The notes under the pieces: model-generated
The model's input: only the letters and a program-made list of their open reading frames with translations
Database searches by the model: none
Told to the model about the DNA's origin: nothing
Origin: Alphaproteobacteria bacterium
GTDB taxonomy: Bacteria > Pseudomonadota > Alphaproteobacteria > 16-39-46
DNA length: 8,854 nt
Assembly (NCBI GenBank): GCA_947497675.1
Contig: CANMHY010000016.1
Location: forward strand, 1 to 8,854
Reading direction: 5' to 3'
Part shown: in pieces, positions 1 through 6,361 of the stretch
Layout of the letters: every line of letters begins with the position of its first letter
Position numbering within the stretch: position 1 is the stretch's first letter
Position numbers and translations under genes: made by a program

Positions 1-1
1 A

Positions 2-70
2 GCTGCTATTAAAAGTCAAGAAGAAAATGAGGATAATTTAATTATTTCAATCGCTAAAACCATATTCTGA
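2..70 (+). CDS. 3' end of an unidentified upstream reading frame (partial)
   Basis: From base 2 one frame is open for 22 codons to a TGA at 68-70; the other two forward frames meet stops within about 40 bases. The residues visible are AAIKSQEENEDNLIISIAKT followed by IF, a charged, helical-looking tail with no recognisable motif. The frame is the same as that of the methyltransferase-like gene that follows, so this could be either the end of a separate gene or an upstream part of that gene cut off by the TGA. The TGA lies in the left arm of the stem-loop at 67-119. I cannot assign a function; it is real coding sequence only if the frame continues to the left of the window. Confidence 0.35.
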   Translation, partial: AAIKSQEENEDNLIISIAKTIF

Positions 71-119
71 CGCCGCCTCATAGCCTTATTTCAGACAATT
101 TATGAGACGGCCGTGTCAG
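67..119. repeat. Stem-loop spanning a stop codon and the next start codon
   Basis: Bases 67-82 pair with 101-119 around an 18-base loop. There are six pairs next to the loop, one C/A mismatch (76/107), four G-C pairs (72-75 with 108-111), a three-base bulge (112-114) and five more pairs (67-71 with 115-119). The TGA of the upstream frame is in the left arm, and the proposed GTG start at 113 sits in the right arm. No T-run follows on either strand, so it does not look like an intrinsic terminator. It may limit access to the GTG start or be the remnant of an inserted palindromic element. I did not see another copy in the window. Confidence 0.6.
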
Positions 120-1042
120 GTAGAAATGGGGAATTGCCTGCTTATGAAATCTGCGAGTGCCATGATTTATTAGTTATCAAGGGAATTATAGAAGATTCTC
201 CTGCTCAAAGAAATTTTACTTTTTTGGATGTTGGAGCTGGAAAATATACTTGGGGAAGGAGTGTTTCAGAATATTTAAACCAGGAATTTGGCGGAAAAGG
301 GTTAACTTTCCGTGTAATTGGGGTGAGAGGAGAGCAGAATCCTGAGACAACTATTATTGAAGACGGATGCGTTACGCGATTTGAATTAGGAGCGTTTAAA
401 ATTGAAGAAATTTCTTCTGAATTTACAAAGTGTGAACTAACTCTTAAAGATGAAGTTGATGGTGCTTGGGCTTCTTGGACTATGAGACATCTGCAAGATA
501 GCGTCGGAACTTTAAAACAAATTGTAGAGCTTCTAAGGCCAGGAAAAGGGATGCTTTCTTTTGATGGCTTTGTCTATGCTTTAGAAGGAGATGATCTCAG
601 CCCCAGCTCTCTTGTGAAGAACATTTTTCCTTATATTTCAGAACTTCTTCAAGATACAGGAAATGAATTTTTAGCGTTTCCTGTTCTTCAAACCGACAAT
701 TACCATTTTATACTAAAGAGAAAATCAAGTGAGCCTTGCAAAATACCCTTTTCTTATGAAAGAAGGGAGACGATAATAGAAATTCCTAGTCATTCATCGG
801 AGGGAATCATTGTTTTTAAGCGTCAAACCCCCAGACCAGATGTGTATAAAATGACTCTAGATGATTTTAATTCTCTCAATTTTAATATGGTTAAACTAGC
901 AAAGACCGAGAATTTTTATTACTTTTACAACCACCAAGGGGACCGAAGGATATTATGTTTTCCCGACACTGCTCCAAGTGGTAGTTTAAGTATTCTAAAG
1001 TGGATTATCGATAAGGGATTCTGGAAAATTTCTAACGAATAA
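113..1042 (+). CDS. Class I SAM-dependent methyltransferase-like protein, target unknown
   Basis: 309 residues from a GTG start. Residues 37-43 read FLDVGAG, the glycine-rich SAM-binding motif I (D-x-G-x-G) at the end of the first beta strand. Residues 115-128 (VDGAWASWTMRHLQ) sit where class I methyltransferases have motif post-II/III, and LRPGKGMLSF (141-150) matches the usual 'L+PGG.L' strand. The C-terminal half (about 200-309) has no motif I recognise. The substrate cannot be named. The start is uncertain: the frame is open back to the TGA at 68-70, no ATG or TTG exists in that extra stretch, and GTG 113 has no clear Shine-Dalgarno and lies within a stem-loop. The protein may therefore lack its true N-terminus, although motif I is only about 37 residues in, which is acceptable for a complete domain. 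GC is low, like the next gene. Confidence 0.6.
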   Translation: MSGRNGELPAYEICECHDLLVIKGIIEDSPAQRNFTFLDVGAGKYTWGRSVSEYLNQEFGGKGLTFRVIGVRGEQNPETTIIEDGCVTRFELGAFKIEEISSEFTKCELTLKDEVDGAWASWTMRHLQDSVGTLKQIVELLRPGKGMLSFDGFVYALEGDDLSPSSLVKNIFPYISELLQDTGNEFLAFPVLQTDNYHFILKRKSSEPCKIPFSYERRETIIEIPSHSSEGIIVFKRQTPRPDVYKMTLDDFNSLNFNMVKLAKTENFYYFYNHQGDRRILCFPDTAPSGSLSILKWIIDKGFWKISNE

Positions 1043-1086
1043 GGCATGTCATCAAAAATTCTGTTAAATGTTTGTTAAGAAAAAGA

Positions 1087-1118
1087 AATTCACTATCGGT
1101 TAAAGCCGGTAGTGAGTT
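1087..1118. terminator. Stem-loop, possible leftward terminator
   Basis: Thirteen base pairs, two of them G-T wobbles (1089/1116 and 1096/1109), join 1087-1099 to 1106-1118 around the six-base loop ttaaag. On the plus strand the stem is followed by actgcaag, not a T-run, so it is a poor terminator for the gene ending at 1042. On the minus strand the stem is followed by TCTTTTTCTT, a terminator-like tail, so it could stop leftward (antisense) transcripts before they enter the methyltransferase-like gene. The pairing is certain; the role is a guess. Confidence 0.4.
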
Positions 1119-1183
1119 ACTGCAAGAGACAGCTCGTCAAATTGAAAAAGACCTTTTCTGTTAAAAGTATTCGTTTTTAAGAA

Positions 1184-1212
1184 TTGACAGAAATTTCTTG
1201 TGAGTTTAGACT
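1184..1212 (+). promoter_or_regulatory. Sigma70-type promoter for the receptor-channel gene
   Basis: A perfect -35 box TTGACA (1184-1189), a 17-base spacer and a -10 box TAGACT (1207-1212, four of six consensus bases). Transcription would start near 1219. That lies downstream of the in-frame GTG at 1200 and supports the ATG at 1248 as the translation start, leaving a leader of about 29 bases. No operator is evident. Confidence 0.5.
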
Positions 1213-1247
1213 TAGCTCTCAGTAAAAATAAAAAAAGTATCCAAACA

Positions 1248-2447
1248 ATGCTCAAAAAAAAAATAAAATCTATACAAATAAATTGGCTTTTAAGAATTGC
1301 ATTAACTGTTTTTTTTAGTGTAATTTTTTTCAACACCTCTTGCGCAGAAAAAAAAGATGTTCCTTTAGAACCCTCAATTTCTGATGAAAAGTCAGAGTTA
1401 ATCGTAAATCATGCACCTTCCTTCTCGCAAGAATTTAGGGGGAAAAAATTAAATGTAGCTGTTTATGAGGAAGCTCCTTTTGCTTTTCAATCAAAAGAAA
1501 CGGGTGTCTATAAAGGAATATGCGTTGATATATGGGAATCTATCGCACATAAAAATGGTATAACATTTACGTATACACCTGTTACAAAAGAAGAAGGACT
1601 CAAAGGCTTATCTGAAAAAAAATACGATCTTCTCTTAGGAGGCATCCCTAATTTTGTTCAACCAGATACTATGGCTTTTGAATTTACGACGCCTTTCTAT
1701 ATATCAGGTGTTGGATTAGCGCTTGCTCAGAAGAGTTTGTTTAAAATCGTTTCAAGCTATTTTTACTCTTTAACCGCTCTTAAAGTCTTTTTTTCTGTGG
1801 CTCTTTTTATTATAATACAAGGCGCTACAATATGGTTTTTTGAACACAAAAAAAATAAAGATTTTAAAAATAGCACTCTGAAGGGAATTGGAAACGGAGT
1901 GTGGTGGAGTATAAATGTTGTCTCCTTATCTGATATTGGGGATATCGTTACAAAAACCCTTGGTGGCAGAATTATGGCCACAATCTGGCTATTTGCGGCT
2001 TTAATTATCGTTAATATTTTTATAGGGTCACTTTCTTCGGAATTCACCGTGGGAAAAATATCGTCTGAGATTTATAACGTGAAAGATATTGAAGATTTAA
2101 ATATTCTTTGTCTCGATGATTCACTTTCACAAAAGTTTTTAGAAGAAAATTCTATTTCTTGTAAAAAAATAACTTCTATCAAGGACGGACTTAAAGCTAT
2201 AAGTGAAGATAAAGCAAACGCTCTTATTTATTCTGAACCACTTTTAAGGTACATGATGAAGGAAAACCCAGAAAAGGGTGTCAAGTTTGTACCTGCAGGA
2301 ATTCTATCTGAATATTATAGTTTCATGCTTCCTCCAAATAGCCCTCTTTTACATTGGTTAAACCAAAGGATCCTAGAACTTATTAAGCAACAAGAGATAA
2401 AAAAAATAGTTAAGAAATATTTAGGGTCTGACTATAGGTGTACATAA
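1248..2447 (+). CDS. Prokaryotic ionotropic glutamate receptor-like channel (GluR0 type, atypical filter)
   Basis: 399 residues from ATG 1248 (415 from the in-frame GTG at 1200; residue numbers here count from the GTG). The N-terminus, KKKIKSIQINWLLRIALTVF onwards, is a signal peptide ending near TSCA (46-49). The cysteine at 48 lacks a proper lipobox, so ordinary cleavage is more likely than lipidation. The order then follows the family: periplasmic ligand half S1 (about 80-180, with GVYKGICVDIWES), membrane helix M1 (about 192-214), re-entrant pore (about 233-250), helix M2 (about 257-278) and ligand half S2 (about 290-410). The conserved pore frame WW....GD and KT.GGR is intact, but the filter reads LSDIGD (243-248) where K+-type members have TVGYGD. 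The S1 arginine that holds the ligand carboxylate aligns with D156, and the S2 aspartate of 'YDAP' aligns with S345. A ligand-gated channel is likely; ligand and ion are unknown. The gene is notably AT-rich (near 30-35% GC in sampled lines), consistent with acquisition. There is no clear Shine-Dalgarno. Confidence 0.8.
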   Translation: MLKKKIKSIQINWLLRIALTVFFSVIFFNTSCAEKKDVPLEPSISDEKSELIVNHAPSFSQEFRGKKLNVAVYEEAPFAFQSKETGVYKGICVDIWESIAHKNGITFTYTPVTKEEGLKGLSEKKYDLLLGGIPNFVQPDTMAFEFTTPFYISGVGLALAQKSLFKIVSSYFYSLTALKVFFSVALFIIIQGATIWFFEHKKNKDFKNSTLKGIGNGVWWSINVVSLSDIGDIVTKTLGGRIMATIWLFAALIIVNIFIGSLSSEFTVGKISSEIYNVKDIEDLNILCLDDSLSQKFLEENSISCKKITSIKDGLKAISEDKANALIYSEPLLRYMMKENPEKGVKFVPAGILSEYYSFMLPPNSPLLHWLNQRILELIKQQEIKKIVKKYLGSDYRCT

Positions 2448-2594
2448 AACCTCTATTGATTTAAATTTTGACCTCCATTCTACCCCCCTTCTCCGCCTTT
2501 GATACCTTTTTCATTGACCTCTTTTGAAGGACACGTTAAAGATAACGTCAGATAATTCCTTACTCCATGGCTATATTTAAAATTAAGGTATTCC
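2448..2594 (+). promoter_or_regulatory. accA leader: candidate promoter with a palindrome at the -10
   Basis: This 147-base gap starts with a pyrimidine-rich stretch (about 2471-2526) and shows no terminator hairpin for the gene ending at 2447. The best promoter candidate is TTGACC (2514-2519), then 17 bases, then TAAAGA (2537-2542); the -35 is good and the -10 poor. A perfect palindrome, ACGTTA-AAGA-TAACGT (2533-2548), covers that -10, as an operator would. A separate GATAAT (2551-2556) lacks a matching -35. AAGG (2585-2588) six bases before ATG 2595 serves as Shine-Dalgarno. All regulatory readings are by eye. Confidence 0.3.
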
Positions 2595-3548
2595 ATGCAT
2601 AACCCGCTTGACTTTGAAAAGCCCCTCACGGAACTTGAGAGCAAAATTGAAGAACTGCGTCACCTTTCAAGCAGTACGGATGTTAATATCGCTGAAGAAA
2701 TAACCCGACTTCAAAAAAAATCCTCGAAGCTTCTTCACAACCTCTACTCTAACTTAACGCCTTGGCAAACCGTTCAAGTTGCGCGTCATCCAGACAGGCC
2801 CCACTTTCTTGATTATATTAATGCGATGATAGACGACTTTACGCCACTTGCTGGCGACAGGCTTTTTGGCGAGGATGCAGCTATTATTGGGGGATTGGGA
2901 CGTTTTAAGGGACAAAGTGTTGTTATCCTAGGCCAAGAAAAAGGACATGATACCGAATCTCGGATGAAGCATGGCTTTGGAATGCCGAAACCGGAGGGAT
3001 ATCGAAAAGCACAGCGCCTCATGAAACTTGCGGACCATTACCGTCTTCCCTTAATAACTCTTGTGGATACAGCAGGAGCCTCTCCGGTGACAGAAGCAGA
3101 AGAACGGGGGCAAGCAGAGGCAATTGCACGGTGTATAGAAGTATCTTTAGGCCTCGAAGTTCCTGTCATCAGTCTTGTGATTGGAGAAGGAGGATCAGGA
3201 GGCGCCATTGCTATTGCAACGGCCAATCAAGTTTTTATGCTCCAGAACTCTATTTATTCAGTGATTTCTCCAGAAGGGTGTGCTTCTATTCTTTGGCGGA
3301 GCCGCGAAAATCGCGAAGAAGCTGCTGCTGCTTTAAGACTTAAAGCGAATGACCTTTTAAAGCTGGGCGTTATTGATGGAATTATTCCAGAACCTCTCGG
3401 AGGTGCCCATCGGAATCCATCTGAAGTTTTTGAGTCTGTTTCTCAAGCACTTGAGGAATCTCTTCAATCACTTCTACGTTACCCACCTGCAGCTTTAAAA
3501 AAAATGCGTCAAGAAAAATATATTACGATAGGATCTGTTTCTCTTTAA
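2595..3548 (+). CDS. accA: Acetyl-CoA carboxylase, carboxyltransferase subunit alpha
   Basis: 317 residues, the normal AccA length. With AccD it forms the cytoplasmic carboxyltransferase that moves the carboxyl group from biotin on AccB to acetyl-CoA, giving malonyl-CoA for fatty acid synthesis. The N-terminal helical segment LTELESKIEELRHLSS (11-26) and LTPWQTVQVARHPDRP (54-69) are typical. LFGEDAAIIGGLGRF (90-104), GMPKPEGYRKAQRLM (129-143) and the oxyanion-hole segment GEGGSGGAIA (197-206) are conserved. The segment usually written DTPGAYPGIGAEERGQ here reads DTAGASPVTEAEERGQ (158-173). The Ala after DT is common in Alphaproteobacteria, but the loss of the two glycines and the aromatic residue is less usual. 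The flanking AEERGQ is intact and the enzyme is probably active. It is followed after 49 bases by mrcA with no terminator seen, so the two may be co-transcribed. accD and accBC are not in the window. Confidence 0.97.
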   Translation: MHNPLDFEKPLTELESKIEELRHLSSSTDVNIAEEITRLQKKSSKLLHNLYSNLTPWQTVQVARHPDRPHFLDYINAMIDDFTPLAGDRLFGEDAAIIGGLGRFKGQSVVILGQEKGHDTESRMKHGFGMPKPEGYRKAQRLMKLADHYRLPLITLVDTAGASPVTEAEERGQAEAIARCIEVSLGLEVPVISLVIGEGGSGGAIAIATANQVFMLQNSIYSVISPEGCASILWRSRENREEAAAALRLKANDLLKLGVIDGIIPEPLGGAHRNPSEVFESVSQALEESLQSLLRYPPAALKKMRQEKYITIGSVSL

Positions 3549-3597
3549 AAAAGATCTCTTTCCTCTGTCCCCTAAGATTTTGATGTGAGATACAATT

Positions 3598-6300
3598 ATG
3601 AAACGTTTCTTTGTTTTTTTAATGACCTGTTTTTTTTCAGCTGCACTTCTGGGAAGTGTTATTTTATATCTAATTTTTTCCTATTATACTCAAGATCTTC
3701 CGGACTATAAACAGTTAGAAGTCTATGACCCTCCTATTGTCACCCGTCTTCATGCAAATGATGGACGGCTCTTTCACGAATATGCAAAAGAAAAACGCGT
3801 CTTTCTTCCCATTTCTGAAATTCCCCAACATATCATTAATACTTTTCTTGCGGCCGAAGATAAGAATTTCTATACCCATCAAGGTATTGATGCTTCAAGT
3901 ATTATCCGTGCTTTTTTAAGTAATATCAAAAATTTCCTTCAAAGAAAACGACCTCAAGGTGCTTCCACCATTACACAACAAGTTGCCAAAAATTTTCTAG
4001 TTGGAAATGAAGTGTCCATTGCACGTAAGATTAAAGAAGCCATTTTGGCTTTTCGTCTCGAAAAAACTTTCAACAAAGAGAAAATCTTAGAGCTTTACCT
4101 CAATGAAATTTATTTAGGAGGGGCTTATGGCGTTGGCGCTGCGGCAGTACATTATTTCAACAAATCGCTCGATGAGCTTACGATCTCCGAAGCAGCCTAT
4201 CTTGCCGCACTTCCGAAAGCGCCCAATAGTTATCATCCCATAAGACATGCTGAAAAGGCAATAGCCAGGCGCAATTGGGTCATTGACCGGATGATTGAAA
4301 ATGGCGTTGTTACTTTTAAACAAGGTCAACAAGCAAAAGAAGATCCCTTAAAAACGAATTTTCATAATACACAATCTGGAATCGTCACCGCAGATTTTTT
4401 TGCAGAAGAAGTTCGAAGAGATATTGTCAACCGCTTTGGTCTTACCGAGCTTTATAAGGGAGGCCTCACCGTTAAGACGACATTGGATCCAAAACTTCAA
4501 TCTATCGCCGATGATGTTTTTAGAAAAGCGCTCATCACCTATGATCGTCGTTACGGCTGGCGGGGTGCTTTTGGAAATCACGCTCTTGAGAACTGGCAAG
4601 ACACCTTAACTAATTTTAAACGTCCTCAGGGTCTTTCTCCTTTTCTTCTGGCCATCGTTCTCGAGATCACAAAAGAAGGCGCTCTCATAGGGCTCAAGGA
4701 TGGCACAACCGGAAAAATTCCTTTAAAAGAGCTCTTGTGGGCGCGTCCTCATCTTGTCACAAAAGAAGGACACCCTTATGTGGGTCCTGTCGTTAAAAAA
4801 ACCTCTGATGTCTTAAAGGTCGGAGATATCATTGCAGCCTCCCCCCTTGATAAAAAAATATTCTCACTCCAACAAATTCCGGACGTCGGTGGTGCTCTTG
4901 TTGCTATGGACCCCCATACTGGAAAAATTCTTGCCATGGTCGGCGGTTATAGTTTTGAAAAGAGTGAATTTAATAGGGCGACACAGGCTCTCCGTCAACC
5001 AGGGTCTACCTTCAAGGTCTTTGCTTATCTGACAGCCCTTGAAAAAGGATTAAATACCACAACTCATATCATGGACATTCCTGTTGAAATTGACATTGGA
5101 TGGGGGCTTGGAAAATGGAGTCCTAAGAATATTTCTAAGAAATTTTATGGCGAAGTCACCTTAAGACGCGCTTTTGAGCGCTCTTATAATGCGTCGACCG
5201 TGCAACTTGCCAAAGCTCTGGGCATTCAAGATATCGTTAACTGTGCCATTCGTCTTGGAGCTTATGATACTCTCGCGCCTCAATGGGCTATGGTTCTTGG
5301 AACAGGGGAAACAACACTTTTAAAACTGACAACCGCTTTCAGCACGATTGCCAATGGCGGAAAAAAAATAATTCCTGTCTTCATTGAGAGAATCCAAGAT
5401 CGTCGTGGAAAAACAATTTATAAATCTGATACAAGGTCCATTCCCTTCTCACCTCCAGATCAAACTCTGCCCTCTCTTCTAGAAGATCTTCGAGAGAGAG
5501 TTTCGGATGAAGCAAGTATTTATCAAATCACTTCTCTTTTGGAGGGTGCTGTTGAGCGTGGGACTGGAAAGCGCGCAAAAATAGAAGGCTATTCAATTGC
5601 TGGAAAATCAGGGACCTCAAGTGATTTTAGGGATGCCTGGTTTATTGGATTCACCCCAAATCTTGTTGTCGGCATCTACATGGGATTCGATTCTGGAAAA
5701 AGTCTTGGAAACCATGAAGAAGGGGGAAAACTTGCAGCCCCTATTTTTGGAGATTTTATGAAGCAGGCCCTGAAAGATCAACCTTCTATCCCTTTCAAAC
5801 GACCCTCCCGCCTTAAATTTAAAAAAGTTAATCTTGATACAGGAGAGCCCGCCTCCTTAAGAGATAAAAATGCTATTATGGAAGGATTTAAACCAGGGAG
5901 TGATCCAGAATCCGATCAAACGTCTTCGATCGCCATTGGAAACCCTGGATATCAACTCCCTGCCTCTGCGTCAGAACAGCTTCCTTCTGATTTTACTTTT
6001 TTGAATACATTGGAAAGCATGCTTGGACAAAAAGAAAAAGAGAATGCTTCCCCTCCTCCTGAAGAGGTCGAGCAATCAACCGCTGAAAAAAAAGTCATTG
6101 CCTTGGCTGAAGATTTTCAAGAGAGAGAACCTTTGGAAGAGAGTGACGAAGTTGAAGACGTTCCCTTTAACATCCCCAATTCTTCTGAAATCAGTTATAA
6201 TACGGCGCCCCTTAATCCAACCCCCGCTCCTCCTCCTCTTCCTCCGTCCTCTCAAAACACGTCCGAAACAATGGAAACGGGCACAGGAGGGCTTTTCTAA
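3598..6300 (+). CDS. mrcA: Penicillin-binding protein 1A, bifunctional transglycosylase/transpeptidase
   Basis: 900 residues, a class A PBP anchored in the inner membrane that polymerises lipid II and cross-links peptidoglycan in the periplasm. There is one membrane anchor (about 4-30). The GT51 transglycosylase domain follows, with EDKNFYTHQG (87-96, catalytic E87), GASTITQQ (121-128), RKIKE (143-147, second catalytic glutamate E147) and KILELYLNEIYLG (162-174). An OB-like insert lies at about 300-425. The transpeptidase domain has the S-x-x-K nucleophile STFK (470-473), SYN (529-531) and KSGT (670-673). All catalytic motifs are present. After about residue 735 comes a long low-complexity acidic and proline-rich tail ending in PAPPPLPP and GTGGLF. 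It makes the protein somewhat longer than typical PBP1A and gives extra periplasmic reach. The Shine-Dalgarno is weak (GTGAG, 3585-3589). prfB follows 61 bases later, an order common in Alphaproteobacteria. The symbol ponA is also used for this gene. Confidence 0.96.
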   Translation: MKRFFVFLMTCFFSAALLGSVILYLIFSYYTQDLPDYKQLEVYDPPIVTRLHANDGRLFHEYAKEKRVFLPISEIPQHIINTFLAAEDKNFYTHQGIDASSIIRAFLSNIKNFLQRKRPQGASTITQQVAKNFLVGNEVSIARKIKEAILAFRLEKTFNKEKILELYLNEIYLGGAYGVGAAAVHYFNKSLDELTISEAAYLAALPKAPNSYHPIRHAEKAIARRNWVIDRMIENGVVTFKQGQQAKEDPLKTNFHNTQSGIVTADFFAEEVRRDIVNRFGLTELYKGGLTVKTTLDPKLQSIADDVFRKALITYDRRYGWRGAFGNHALENWQDTLTNFKRPQGLSPFLLAIVLEITKEGALIGLKDGTTGKIPLKELLWARPHLVTKEGHPYVGPVVKKTSDVLKVGDIIAASPLDKKIFSLQQIPDVGGALVAMDPHTGKILAMVGGYSFEKSEFNRATQALRQPGSTFKVFAYLTALEKGLNTTTHIMDIPVEIDIGWGLGKWSPKNISKKFYGEVTLRRAFERSYNASTVQLAKALGIQDIVNCAIRLGAYDTLAPQWAMVLGTGETTLLKLTTAFSTIANGGKKIIPVFIERIQDRRGKTIYKSDTRSIPFSPPDQTLPSLLEDLRERVSDEASIYQITSLLEGAVERGTGKRAKIEGYSIAGKSGTSSDFRDAWFIGFTPNLVVGIYMGFDSGKSLGNHEEGGKLAAPIFGDFMKQALKDQPSIPFKRPSRLKFKKVNLDTGEPASLRDKNAIMEGFKPGSDPESDQTSSIAIGNPGYQLPASASEQLPSDFTFLNTLESMLGQKEKENASPPPEEVEQSTAEKKVIALAEDFQEREPLEESDEVEDVPFNIPNSSEISYNTAPLNPTPAPPPLPPSSQNTSETMETGTGGLF

Positions 6301-6361
6301 ATTGCTTAATTCATGTACAACTACTTAAGATTATGACGTCAATTTAAGGAGACTCCCTCTC

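Noticed and set aside
67..119. Stem-loop as intrinsic terminator of the upstream frame
   Set aside because: No T-run follows the stem on either strand.
1200..1247. GTG at 1200 as start of the receptor-channel gene
   Set aside because: It lies inside the TTGACA/TAGACT promoter and upstream of its expected transcript start; the ATG at 1248 begins directly with the basic part of the signal peptide.
1763..2047. Open frame on the minus strand inside the receptor-channel gene
   Set aside because: No recognisable protein features, and it lies wholly opposite a gene with clear domains; likewise other antisense frames in accA, mrcA and prfB.
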